Source: Treponema sp. UBA3649 (GTDB taxonomy: Bacteria > Spirochaetota > Spirochaetia > Treponematales > Treponemataceae). From it: a stretch of DNA of 8,034 bases. The translations under genes and the position numbers were made by a program. Shown piece after piece: positions 1 to 6,275 of the stretch. The notes under the pieces were generated by a model that saw nothing but the letters and a program-made list of their open reading frames with translations, was not told the DNA's origin and did not search any database. The number at the start of each line of letters is the position of its first letter. Within the stretch, counting starts at the first letter, position 1. The stretch covers positions 6,187 to 14,220 of the forward strand of contig DFKI01000059.1 in assembly GCA_002373325.1 (NCBI GenBank). The letters run 5' to 3'.

Positions 1-35
1 TCTCACCTCTCAATTCTCAACTCTCACCTCTCAAC
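1..35. repeat. Heptanucleotide tandem repeat, at least five units
   Basis: Five consecutive 7-bp units, TCTCACC, TCTCAAT, TCTCAAC, TCTCACC and TCTCAAC, fill bases 1-35 and run into the window edge, so the array may extend upstream. A 13-bp block (TCTCACCTCTCAA) recurs exactly at 1-13 and 22-34. The units keep TCTCA constant and vary the last two bases. The array ends 11 bp before the -35 box of the fruK promoter. Its function is unknown. Confidence 0.85.
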
Positions 36-45
36 TTAAATCACC

Positions 46-74
46 TTGCTAATCACAAAAAAAATTGCTATACT
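46..74 (+). promoter_or_regulatory. Extended -10 sigma-70-type promoter of fruK
   Basis: The -35 box is TTGCTA (46-51). A 17-bp spacer follows, then the -10 box TATACT (69-74) preceded by TG at 66-67, which gives an extended -10 (TGCTATACT). The first purine at normal distance from the -10 is A81, the A of the fruK ATG. No Shine-Dalgarno sequence lies between 75 and 80. The geometry predicts a leaderless or nearly leaderless transcript. Box matches are seen in the sequence; the start point is inferred. Confidence 0.7.
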
Positions 75-80
75 CACACC

Positions 81-995
81 ATGGTCTACACATTAACCGC
101 AAATCCCTCTCTGGATTATGAAATGCACACGCAGAGTCTTACGCCCGGAAAAGTCAACCGCTCCACAAAGGAGTTTCTTCGCGCGGGTGGAAAAGGAATC
201 AATGTATCGCTCGTTTTGAAAAATCTGGGAGTGGAATCATGTGCGCTCGGATTCACCGCAGGATTCACTGGCAGTCAGATTGAAGAGCAGCTTTTGAGTT
301 TCGGACTGCACACTGATTTCGTGAGATTGGAAAAAGGGCTTTCCAGAATCAACGTGAAGATTGAGTCCGGCGAAGAGACTGAAATCAACTCGGTGGGTCC
401 TGAAATCACCAGCGACTCGGTGGATGCGATGATGAAAAAAATTGAGTCCATCACAGACGGAGACACGCTCGTTCTTGCAGGAAGCATTCCTCCATCGCTG
501 CCGAAAGATTTTTACCGCAGCATACTCGAAAAAACACGCGGAAAAAAAATCATCACGATTGTGGACGCGTCAAAGGAACTTCTGCTTGAGTCGCTTTCAG
601 AGCACCCTTTTTTAATCAAACCGAACGACGCTGAGCTTGGTGAAATCTTTTCCATTGAAATTTCATCTGAGGAGTCTGCAATCCTCCACGCGAAAAAGAT
701 GCAGGAAATGGGAGCAAGGAATGTGCTGGTCTCTCTTGGAGCGAAAGGGGCTGTCCTTGTGTGTGAGGACGGAAAGATTTTCTCAAGTCCCGCGCCAAAA
801 GGAAAAGTCGTGAGCACAGTCGGCTCCGGGGACTCGATGGTAGCAGGATTCATCGCAGGTTTACAAAAAAGCGGAAGTTTCAAAGAGGCGTTGATTTCAG
901 GAATCTCTGCAGGAAGCGCGTCGGCATTTTCGGAGGGACTAGCAAGTGCGGAATCCATAGAAAAAATAAGAGCAGCGATTGGGCCTAAACTCTAG
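81..995 (+). CDS. fruK: 1-phosphofructokinase (PfkB family)
   Basis: Cytosolic sugar kinase that phosphorylates fructose 1-phosphate with ATP to fructose 1,6-bisphosphate. The full-length 304 aa fits the family. Visible motifs are NPSLDY at 8-13 (substrate Asp12), the Gly-rich PfkB signature AGGKGINV at 35-42, RINVKI at 89-94 followed by TEINSVGPEI at 100-109 (typical of the FruK/LacC branch), GSIPP at 134-138, KPNDAE at 180-185, SLGAKGA at 218-224, and the C-terminal nucleotide/anion-hole motif VGSGDS at 247-252 with catalytic base Asp251. The usual T-G-A-G-D is S-T-V-G-S-G-D here, a conservative change. The ATG at 81 is the only start that keeps the N-terminal strand, although no ribosome-binding site precedes it; the promoter spacing suggests leaderless translation. 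No fructose PTS gene lies in the window. Tagatose-6-phosphate kinase (LacC) is the main alternative and cannot be fully excluded by sequence alone. Confidence 0.87.
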   Translation: MVYTLTANPSLDYEMHTQSLTPGKVNRSTKEFLRAGGKGINVSLVLKNLGVESCALGFTAGFTGSQIEEQLLSFGLHTDFVRLEKGLSRINVKIESGEETEINSVGPEITSDSVDAMMKKIESITDGDTLVLAGSIPPSLPKDFYRSILEKTRGKKIITIVDASKELLLESLSEHPFLIKPNDAELGEIFSIEISSEESAILHAKKMQEMGARNVLVSLGAKGAVLVCEDGKIFSSPAPKGKVVSTVGSGDSMVAGFIAGLQKSGSFKEALISGISAGSASAFSEGLASAESIEKIRAAIGPKL

Positions 996-1077
996 ATTGA
1001 AAAAAACTTTCATTAGAGATGGGGCTGTCCAGTAAATATCCTGAATTTGTATCAGAATCGCTACTCTAGGGAAACTT

Positions 1078-1083
1078 AGGAGG
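1078..1083 (+). promoter_or_regulatory. Strong Shine-Dalgarno site of the PstS-like gene
   Basis: A perfect AGGAGG lies 6 nt before the ATG at 1090 and fixes the start of the lipoprotein gene. It contrasts with fruK, which has none. I find no convincing promoter between 996 and 1077; a weak TAAATA at 1033-1038 with TTCATT at 1010-1015 is the best pair (17-bp spacing, three matches each). Confidence 0.85.
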
Positions 1084-1089
1084 AAGAAG

Positions 1090-2046
1090 ATGAAAAAATT
1101 TTTTTTGAAAATTTGTCTAGCCGCAAGTATTTTAATGCTTGTGTCATGTATCTCAACTGTCCAAACAGTAGAGCAGAAAGAAATATACAGCGGGCATTAC
1201 ATACCTTTTAAGCATTCGGAAAATCTTGCCCACTTGGATTCGGAATCCACACTTAAATTTACAAATGATGACAATATTCCTGTTATGGACGGTGCGACAG
1301 CACTCTTCCCGATTTACTGTTCTTTTGCTGAAGCTGTATATCCAGCTGATTGTAAAATAAATGACTTTGTTCACTTTGAAAAAACAACGGGAGCATACAA
1401 GAGACTTATATCAGGAGAGGATGACATCATCTTTGTGGCGGAACCTTCAAAAGAGCAGCTGGAGATGGCTAAAGAAAAAGGCGTGGAATTTAACATGTAT
1501 CCGATCGGGTATGAGGCCTTTGTTTTTATTGTAAATGCAAAAAATCCGGTTGACAATCTTACACTCCAACAGATTAAAGACATTTACAGCGGCAAAATAA
1601 AAAACTGGAAAAAGGTCGGTGGAAAATGGCAGACGATAAAACCGTTCCAAAGGGCAAAGAACAGCGGAAGTCAAACTGCCTTTGTAAAAATTATGGGAAA
1701 AGATTTTGATCTTATTCCTCCAAAAACTCATAAGGTAATGACTTTGATGGATGGAATGGTGAATGTAGTTTCAGATTATGAAAATCATAACAACGCAATC
1801 GGCTATACATTCAGATATTTTCTTGAAAGCATGAATAAAAGCGTGGATGTAAAAATGCTAAAGATTAATGGAGTGGAGCCAAGCGTAGAAAATATCAAAA
1901 ACAAAACATATCCGCTTACAGACAATTTTTACGCAATCACCATAAAGGGCAAAGAATCAGAAAACACAAAAAAACTGATTGAATGGATTCTTTCTGATGA
2001 AGGACAGGAGCTCGTTGAAAAAGTCGGATATGTTCCGCTAAAATAA
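1090..2046 (+). CDS. PstS-like substrate-binding lipoprotein
   Basis: Predicted periplasm-facing lipoprotein of 318 aa with the phosphate-binding (PstS, PBP-like) fold. A basic N-terminus and hydrophobic stretch end in the lipobox LVSC, so Cys20 should be the lipidated residue after signal peptidase II. Family motifs follow in order: DGATAL at 67-72 (first anion-binding loop), the NP-LTLQQIKDIYSGKIKNW block at 152-173 with VGG at 176-178, RAKNSGSQTAF at 188-198 (second anion loop, R188, S192, G193, T196), AIGYTF at 236-241, YPLTDNFYAI at 274-283 and a C-terminal WILSDEGQ-VGYVPL at 299-317. These support binding of phosphate or a similar oxyanion, but no pstC, pstA, pstB or phoU gene is near, so a transport role is not shown; a stand-alone binding or sensing role is possible. 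It is followed after 7 nt by a secreted-protein gene, probably in the same transcript. Confidence 0.82.
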   Translation: MKKFFLKICLAASILMLVSCISTVQTVEQKEIYSGHYIPFKHSENLAHLDSESTLKFTNDDNIPVMDGATALFPIYCSFAEAVYPADCKINDFVHFEKTTGAYKRLISGEDDIIFVAEPSKEQLEMAKEKGVEFNMYPIGYEAFVFIVNAKNPVDNLTLQQIKDIYSGKIKNWKKVGGKWQTIKPFQRAKNSGSQTAFVKIMGKDFDLIPPKTHKVMTLMDGMVNVVSDYENHNNAIGYTFRYFLESMNKSVDVKMLKINGVEPSVENIKNKTYPLTDNFYAITIKGKESENTKKLIEWILSDEGQELVEKVGYVPLK

Positions 2047-2053
2047 TTTTAGG

Positions 2054-3070
2054 ATGAAAAAAGTATTTTGTATTTTGCTATTATTAAGTTCATTGATTAC
2101 TCTTGCTCATGCAGGCTCAAAAAAAGAGCAAAAGGATTTCTCATTGATATATTTATTTCAAAAAGGCTATAATGAAAATGCCGCATATTCAATTTATAAT
2201 GGAGAACAATTGCTTACTGATTTGAAAACTCTGAGCAAGCGGAAAATCCTGGACATAAGAATTGACAGAAATAATGAGGATTCTGTTTTATTTGCGGAAC
2301 AAATTGAAAATCTATATCGCGTAATCAGGCTCAATTATATTTCGAACGCAGAAACCGTTTTGTTTGAATTTGAGCAGGAAATATACAGCTTCAGTGCATT
2401 CACCGAAAACACATTTTTCTGGTGCGAGCGATGTGAAAAAAGCCCGGAGCCACATATTCTATACGAATACGATTCACGGACAAAGCAGATAAAAAAATTA
2501 TATGAGCTGGAGGATTTCCGCAAAAGTCCGAAATATGGCTGGGAACACAGATATATCTCAGGTGTCCATGCTGACGACAATTTCATCTATTTTTATGTGG
2601 ACGGAGGATTTGTCGGAGACTCAGGATATTATGTGCTTGACCGCTCAACAGGAGATGTCCGGACAAACGAAATTCAACTGGGATGGTCTTACCCCGGAGC
2701 ACGATACAAAAACAAGATAATACGAGAGAGCTCCACAGTTGTTAAGTCTGGAGATGTCACATCCTGGAAACGCGACGGAAAAAGCTGTGTCATATTTGAT
2801 TTGGACACTTTCGATGAAGTCGAATGCACTTTCAAACAAAGATACGAGCCCATGGCAGGTCCGCTGATACTTTTATCCGATGATTATTTTCTGGTACCGC
2901 TTTGTGTCAGTCCAATCAGAGATTCTTTCCGCAACGGACTTTTTGGTTCCAGTTGGACTGTCTGCTATACGGTATTTGATATCAAGAATAATAAATCCAT
3001 TTTCAAAGGAATAAAAACGGAAACAAAAACAATGAAACTTGTGGACGCCGTTTTAAAAACGAAAAAATGA
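2054..3070 (+). CDS. Secreted protein of unknown function, propeller-like
   Basis: I do not recognise the family. The 338-aa product starts with a clear signal peptide (MKK, hydrophobic 4-18, cleavage predicted after AHA at 18-20), so it should be periplasmic or exported. Past the signal, four spaced segments share a pattern of aromatic or hydrophobic strand, Asp, turn, strand: YEYDSRTKQIKKLYEL (137-152), YYVLDRSTGDVRTNEI (192-207), CVIFDLDTFDEVE (245-257) and YTVFDIKNNKSIFKG (305-319). This resembles the outer strands of beta-propeller blades; the fold is inference. A CERC motif lies at 124-127. The ATG at 2054 follows the upstream stop by 7 nt with only a short AGG directly before it, which suggests translational coupling to the PstS-like gene. 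Both products are exported, so they may act together at the cell envelope. Confidence 0.75.
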   Translation: MKKVFCILLLLSSLITLAHAGSKKEQKDFSLIYLFQKGYNENAAYSIYNGEQLLTDLKTLSKRKILDIRIDRNNEDSVLFAEQIENLYRVIRLNYISNAETVLFEFEQEIYSFSAFTENTFFWCERCEKSPEPHILYEYDSRTKQIKKLYELEDFRKSPKYGWEHRYISGVHADDNFIYFYVDGGFVGDSGYYVLDRSTGDVRTNEIQLGWSYPGARYKNKIIRESSTVVKSGDVTSWKRDGKSCVIFDLDTFDEVECTFKQRYEPMAGPLILLSDDYFLVPLCVSPIRDSFRNGLFGSSWTVCYTVFDIKNNKSIFKGIKTETKTMKLVDAVLKTKK

Positions 3071-3116
3071 AAAAAACGGGCATCCTCCTACCCCACCTTG
3101 GATAAGAAAATGCCCG
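3070..3116 (-). terminator. Intrinsic terminator of htpG
   Basis: Read on the - strand, CGGGCAT (3110-3116) pairs perfectly with ATGCCCG (3077-3083) and is followed at once by seven T (3070-3076) and then further T-rich DNA. The hairpin lies 45 nt past the htpG stop. The 26-nt loop is large; an inner ATCC/GGAT pairing (3082-3085 with 3100-3103) competes with the outer stem by two bases. On the + strand the hairpin lacks a T-run, so it should serve htpG and not the convergent secreted-protein gene, whose stop it abuts. Confidence 0.75.
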
Positions 3117-3161
3117 GATTTACCCTTGAAGCTCTCAAAAATTTTTAGGCGTTATCTGATT

Positions 3162-5132
3162 TTATTTCACGAGCAGAGCGTTCATCGCTTTTACGAATGC
3201 GGCGGGATCCTTTATCTCGTTGCCACCGACAAGCAGGGACTGATCCAAAAGAACCTCGCTCACGTTTGAAACGAACTCATCGGACACATCGCCCTCAAGC
3301 TGTTTCACGATCGGGTGGTCGGCGTTGATTTCAAGAATCGGCTTTACCATGCTCACGTTGCCCTGTCCCATCGCCTTCATCATGCGCTCCATCTGCAAAG
3401 AAGGATCGTTCTCATCAATGACGATGCACGCGGGGCTGTCGGAAAGTCGCTTTGAAAGGACGACATCCTTAACGCGCTCACCAAGTGCCTTTTTGATTTT
3501 TTCCTGGACAGGTTTGAAAGCCTCTTCCTTTTTCTTCGCCTCTTCCTTGTCCACACCAAGCTCGTCATCGCTTCCGGCGCGGTTCACGGCCTTCAAATCG
3601 TAATCCTTGTATTTTCCGTACTGAGGAATCACGATGTCGTCAATCTCGTCGGCCATAATCAGGACCTCAAATCCCTTCTTTTTGTACGCCTCAAGCAAGG
3701 GAGACTCACGCAGATTCTTCTCGTCGGTTCCGGTGATGTAATAGATTGCCTTCTGGTCATCCTTCATTCTGCTCACGTAATCGGCAAAGCTTGTCCACTT
3801 GTCGTCGCCAGTTCCAGACTCGTCGGTGCTCTTGAAACGCAGAATCTCCGCAATCTCATCGCGGTTGGCATAATCGGAATAGAGACCTTCCTTCAGGGGA
3901 CGGTTGTAGCTCTTCACAAACTTGTTCCATTTTTCAATGGCGGCCTTATCCTCGTCGCTGGGATTCTCTTCTTTCCTTGCCTTGTCAGCGGTCTCACCGA
4001 GCTTTTTGAATTCAGAGAGCAGTTTTTTCACGGATGAGGTCTTGATTGTCTCAAGAATCCTGTTCTGCTGGAGAATCTCACGGCTCACGTTCAAGGGCAA
4101 ATCCTCGGAGTCAATCACACCGCGCACAAAACGAAGATATGCCGGAAGCAGCTCACGGTCATCGTCGGTAATGAAAACACGCTTCACATAAAGCTTCACA
4201 CCGCTCTTGTAGTCGGCCTGATACATGTCAAAAGGAGCGACCTGGGGCACATAGAAAAGCGTCGTGTATTCCTGGGTTCCCTCGGCGTGGACATGTGAGT
4301 ACATGAGCGGGTCAGTTCCGTCGTGGCTGATTACCTTGTAGAACTCATTGTAATCCTCGGGCTTGAGCTCGCTCTTGCTTTTTTTCCATAGTGCGCTTGC
4401 AGAGTTCACCTGCTCAACCTTGTTCTCGCTTCCGTCCGGCTTTCCGTCCTTGTCGTACTTGTTCTGTGTGTAGTGCAGGTAGATTGGGAACGCGATGTGA
4501 TTTGAATACTTTTTAATCAGCTCGTCAATCTTCCATCTTGAGGCGTAGTCCTTGCTGTCATCGTTCAAGTGCATTTCGATTGCAGTACCCACGGTCTCGG
4601 CCTTGTCGAATCCGTATTTTTTTGCCTCGTCGCTCGAAAGGGAAAGCTCGTCAATCTCGTAAGCGTTGGTTCCGTCGGATGACCAGTGCCATGCCTTTCC
4701 GTCTCCCCCCGCCTTTCTTGTGTACACGTCAATCTTTGAGGCAGCCATGAACGCGCTGTAGAATCCCACGCCGAACTGTCCGATTAAATCAGAGTTGCCG
4801 CTTCCGCTCTCAGAAAGCTTGTCGATAAAGGCCTTGGTTCCGCTACGTGCGATGGTTCCGAGATTGTCCCCCAAATCCTTTTCGTCCATACCGATTCCAG
4901 AATCCTGCACGGTCAGAATCTGCTTTGAGTCGTCAAAAGTGATGTCGATTCTGGGCGTGAAATTGAGCGATTTATATGCGTCGTCGCTTACGGTCAGATA
5001 CTTGAGCTTGTCAAGGGCATCGGAGGCGTTGGAAACAATCTCCCGCAAAAAAATGTCCTTGTTTGAGTACATTGAGTGGATGATGAGCTTTAAAAGCTGG
5101 TTTACTTCCGTCTGAAACTGATATTTTGCCAT
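3162..5132 (-). CDS. htpG: Hsp90-family molecular chaperone HtpG
   Basis: ATP-dependent cytosolic chaperone that acts as a homodimer on partly folded clients. The 656-aa product is slightly longer than E. coli HtpG but shows all three domains. The N-terminal GHKL ATPase domain has E31 and N35 in REIVSNASDAL, D77 in DSGIGM (77-82), the lid motif GTIARSGT (92-99), GQFGVGFYSAF (118-128) and VGTAIEMHL (181-189). The middle domain has GVKLYVKRVFI (311-321) and LPLNVSREILQQ (345-356) with the catalytic-loop Arg351. The C-terminal dimerisation part carries DSPACIV (565-571) and LEINADHPIV (600-609). The start is the ATG at 5132: it begins the conserved MAKYQFQTEV and has GGAG 7 nt upstream. The reading frame stays open 23 codons further to 5201, but that extension overlaps the -10 and -35 boxes and is not conserved in character. 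No CIRCE operator is visible. Confidence 0.95.
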   Translation of the reverse strand: MAKYQFQTEVNQLLKLIIHSMYSNKDIFLREIVSNASDALDKLKYLTVSDDAYKSLNFTPRIDITFDDSKQILTVQDSGIGMDEKDLGDNLGTIARSGTKAFIDKLSESGSGNSDLIGQFGVGFYSAFMAASKIDVYTRKAGGDGKAWHWSSDGTNAYEIDELSLSSDEAKKYGFDKAETVGTAIEMHLNDDSKDYASRWKIDELIKKYSNHIAFPIYLHYTQNKYDKDGKPDGSENKVEQVNSASALWKKSKSELKPEDYNEFYKVISHDGTDPLMYSHVHAEGTQEYTTLFYVPQVAPFDMYQADYKSGVKLYVKRVFITDDDRELLPAYLRFVRGVIDSEDLPLNVSREILQQNRILETIKTSSVKKLLSEFKKLGETADKARKEENPSDEDKAAIEKWNKFVKSYNRPLKEGLYSDYANRDEIAEILRFKSTDESGTGDDKWTSFADYVSRMKDDQKAIYYITGTDEKNLRESPLLEAYKKKGFEVLIMADEIDDIVIPQYGKYKDYDLKAVNRAGSDDELGVDKEEAKKKEEAFKPVQEKIKKALGERVKDVVLSKRLSDSPACIVIDENDPSLQMERMMKAMGQGNVSMVKPILEINADHPIVKQLEGDVSDEFVSNVSEVLLDQSLLVGGNEIKDPAAFVKAMNALLVK

Positions 5133-5139
5133 TTTCTTT

Positions 5140-5143
5140 CTCC
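5140..5143 (-). promoter_or_regulatory. Ribosome-binding site that fixes the htpG start
   Basis: GGAG (- strand) lies 7 nt before the ATG at 5132. No comparable site precedes the in-frame ATG at 5201, so this site supports the shorter 656-aa HtpG. Confidence 0.75.
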
Positions 5144-5171
5144 AGGATAAAAAAAATCTCTTGTAATATGG

Positions 5172-5201
5172 AATATAATAAAATTCTTCCAAAATCGTCA
5201 A
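5172..5201 (-). promoter_or_regulatory. Sigma-70-type promoter of htpG
   Basis: On the - strand, TTGACG (5196-5201; five of six) is followed after 18 bp by TATATT (5172-5177; five of six). An overlapping TATTAT (5175-5180) would give a 15-bp spacer and is less likely. Transcription would begin near 5165, leaving a leader of about 33 nt before the ATG at 5132. A vegetative-type promoter without CIRCE suggests that HtpG is not under HrcA control here. Confidence 0.65.
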
Positions 5202-5282
5202 ATTTTTTTTGCATTTTGATTACCGTGGCGAAGATTTGAGGCTATTAATATATATGGAGTTTTTTCAATATCAAATTGGCGC

Positions 5283-5287
5283 AGGAG
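5283..5287 (+). promoter_or_regulatory. Ribosome-binding site that fixes the rpn start
   Basis: AGGAG lies 5 nt before the ATG at 5293. Earlier in-frame ATGs at 5209 and 5254 lack any such site. The A/T-rich stretch TATTAATATATATG (5243-5256) upstream is the likely -10 region, but no -35 box at good spacing is convincing. Confidence 0.75.
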
Positions 5288-5292
5288 ACGTT

Positions 5293-6240
5293 ATGAGCAA
5301 TATGAAATATCATGTGAAATCCGTGGATGAATTGACCTTCACAGATGACGGAATGTTTCAGGCTGTAATGAGGGAGCCGAAAATCTGTATCGAGCTGATA
5401 GAGAGGCTGCTTCATCTAAAGGTGAGCCATGTAGAGTATCCCGAGCTTGAGAAAACTATAGCACCGTATTTTTCGAGCAAGGGAGTCCGGCTGGATGTGT
5501 ATCTCAAGGACCCGGAGAAAATCATTGACGTTGAGATGCAGTCACGTCCTCAGATAGAGATTGGACTTAGGGCCCGCTACTATCAGAACATGATGGACAT
5601 AGACGGCCTTGTGAAGGGACAGGATTATACGGAGCTCAAGCCAAATTATGTTCTTTTTATATGCAAGAAGGATCCTTTCTGCGATGAGTGCGGCATTCCG
5701 CTTGGTCTTCCGTGCTATACTTTTGTAACTGGATGCGTGCAGGACAAAAGAGCGAATTTTAATGACAAAATCACGAAAGTGGTTTATAATGCAAGTGGGT
5801 ATGAGAAGGCTGAGGACGAAAAAGTACGTGATTTCTTGCGTTTCGTCTACACCAACGACCCGAGGGATGATGATTTTTCCAACAGACTGAGCGAGCGGGT
5901 CAAAAAGCTCAAGGATGACGACCGTTTCAGGAGGGAATACGCGGCGATGAATTTACGTGAAATGGACATACGCAGGGAAGAGCGGCAGGCAGCACTTGAG
6001 GAAGGAATTCAGATTGGACTTAGCAAAGGACTGAATCAAGGATTGAATCAAGGATTGAGTCAAGGATTGAGTCAAGGATTAAGTCAAGGACTGAAAAAAG
6101 GGATTGCCGAAGGAAAATTTCAGGGGACGATTGAGGCGACGATGGTTGCCATAAAAAAATATGGGATAAGCCCGGATAAAGCGGCAGAGGATTTTCAAAT
6201 ACCCATTGAAAAAATCATGGAAAAACTGAGGACGTCTTAA
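5293..6240 (+). CDS. Rpn family PD-(D/E)XK nuclease / putative transposase
   Basis: Member of the large family annotated as Rpn recombination-promoting nuclease or putative transposase (TIGR01784 type), common in Treponema. The 315-aa product has the PD-(D/E)XK-like core: D68 in GVRLDVY (64-70), then IIDVEMQ (77-83) giving E81 and Q83 in the family's E-x-Q variant, and RARYYQ (93-98). PNYVLFICKKDPF (117-129) matches the family's hallmark strand before a short Cys-containing stretch (C130, C133, C141). A charged helical segment (about 195-238) leads into a GLxx tetrapeptide repeat (242-269), followed by a small C-terminal helical region (280-315) that looks like a helix-turn-helix but is not proven. 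E. coli Rpn proteins promote recA-independent recombination and some act in phage defence or as toxin-antitoxin variants; which applies here is unknown. All three active-site residues are kept, so the protein is probably functional. It is divergent from htpG and convergent with the barrel gene. Confidence 0.88.
   Translation: MSNMKYHVKSVDELTFTDDGMFQAVMREPKICIELIERLLHLKVSHVEYPELEKTIAPYFSSKGVRLDVYLKDPEKIIDVEMQSRPQIEIGLRARYYQNMMDIDGLVKGQDYTELKPNYVLFICKKDPFCDECGIPLGLPCYTFVTGCVQDKRANFNDKITKVVYNASGYEKAEDEKVRDFLRFVYTNDPRDDDFSNRLSERVKKLKDDDRFRREYAAMNLREMDIRREERQAALEEGIQIGLSKGLNQGLNQGLSQGLSQGLSQGLKKGIAEGKFQGTIEATMVAIKKYGISPDKAAEDFQIPIEKIMEKLRTS
6016..6099 (+). repeat. In-frame 12-bp tandem repeat, seven units
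   Basis: Seven consecutive 12-bp units with consensus GGATTGAGTCAA encode GLSK, GLNQ, GLNQ, GLSQ, GLSQ, GLSQ and GLKK inside the rpn gene (residues 242-269). Units 3 and 4 (6052-6063 and 6064-6075) are identical and their neighbours differ by one or two bases, so recent slippage is likely. Gain or loss of a unit keeps the frame and only changes the linker length. Confidence 0.92.
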
Positions 6241-6275
6241 GGGGAAAAGGGAGTAAACGCATTTTGCCATAGCCC

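Noticed and set aside
990..1018. Hairpin after fruK (CTCTA/TAGAG with inner TGAAA/TTTCA) as a terminator
   Set aside because: It is A/T-rich, has a bulge and internal loop, and is followed by ATGGGGCTG and not by a T-run.
3325..5115. Open frames antisense to htpG
   Set aside because: They lack ribosome-binding sites and family motifs, and follow from the biased codon use of htpG, whose motifs are complete.
5133..5201. N-terminal extension of HtpG by 23 residues
   Set aside because: It overlaps the likely -10 and -35 boxes, lacks a ribosome-binding site, and precedes the conserved MAKYQFQTEV start that has GGAG at good spacing.
5209..5292. N-terminal extension of the Rpn protein by 28 residues
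   Set aside because: There is no ribosome-binding site before 5209 or 5254. The extension crosses the A/T-rich promoter region, while AGGAG precedes the ATG at 5293.
5133..5292. CIRCE heat-shock operator before htpG
   Set aside because: No TTAGCACTC/GAGTGCTAA inverted pair is present in the htpG-rpn intergenic region.
6241..6275. Bidirectional terminator between the convergent rpn and barrel genes
   Set aside because: The 35-nt gap shows only a 3-bp GCA/TGC stem; no stable hairpin with a T-run was found.
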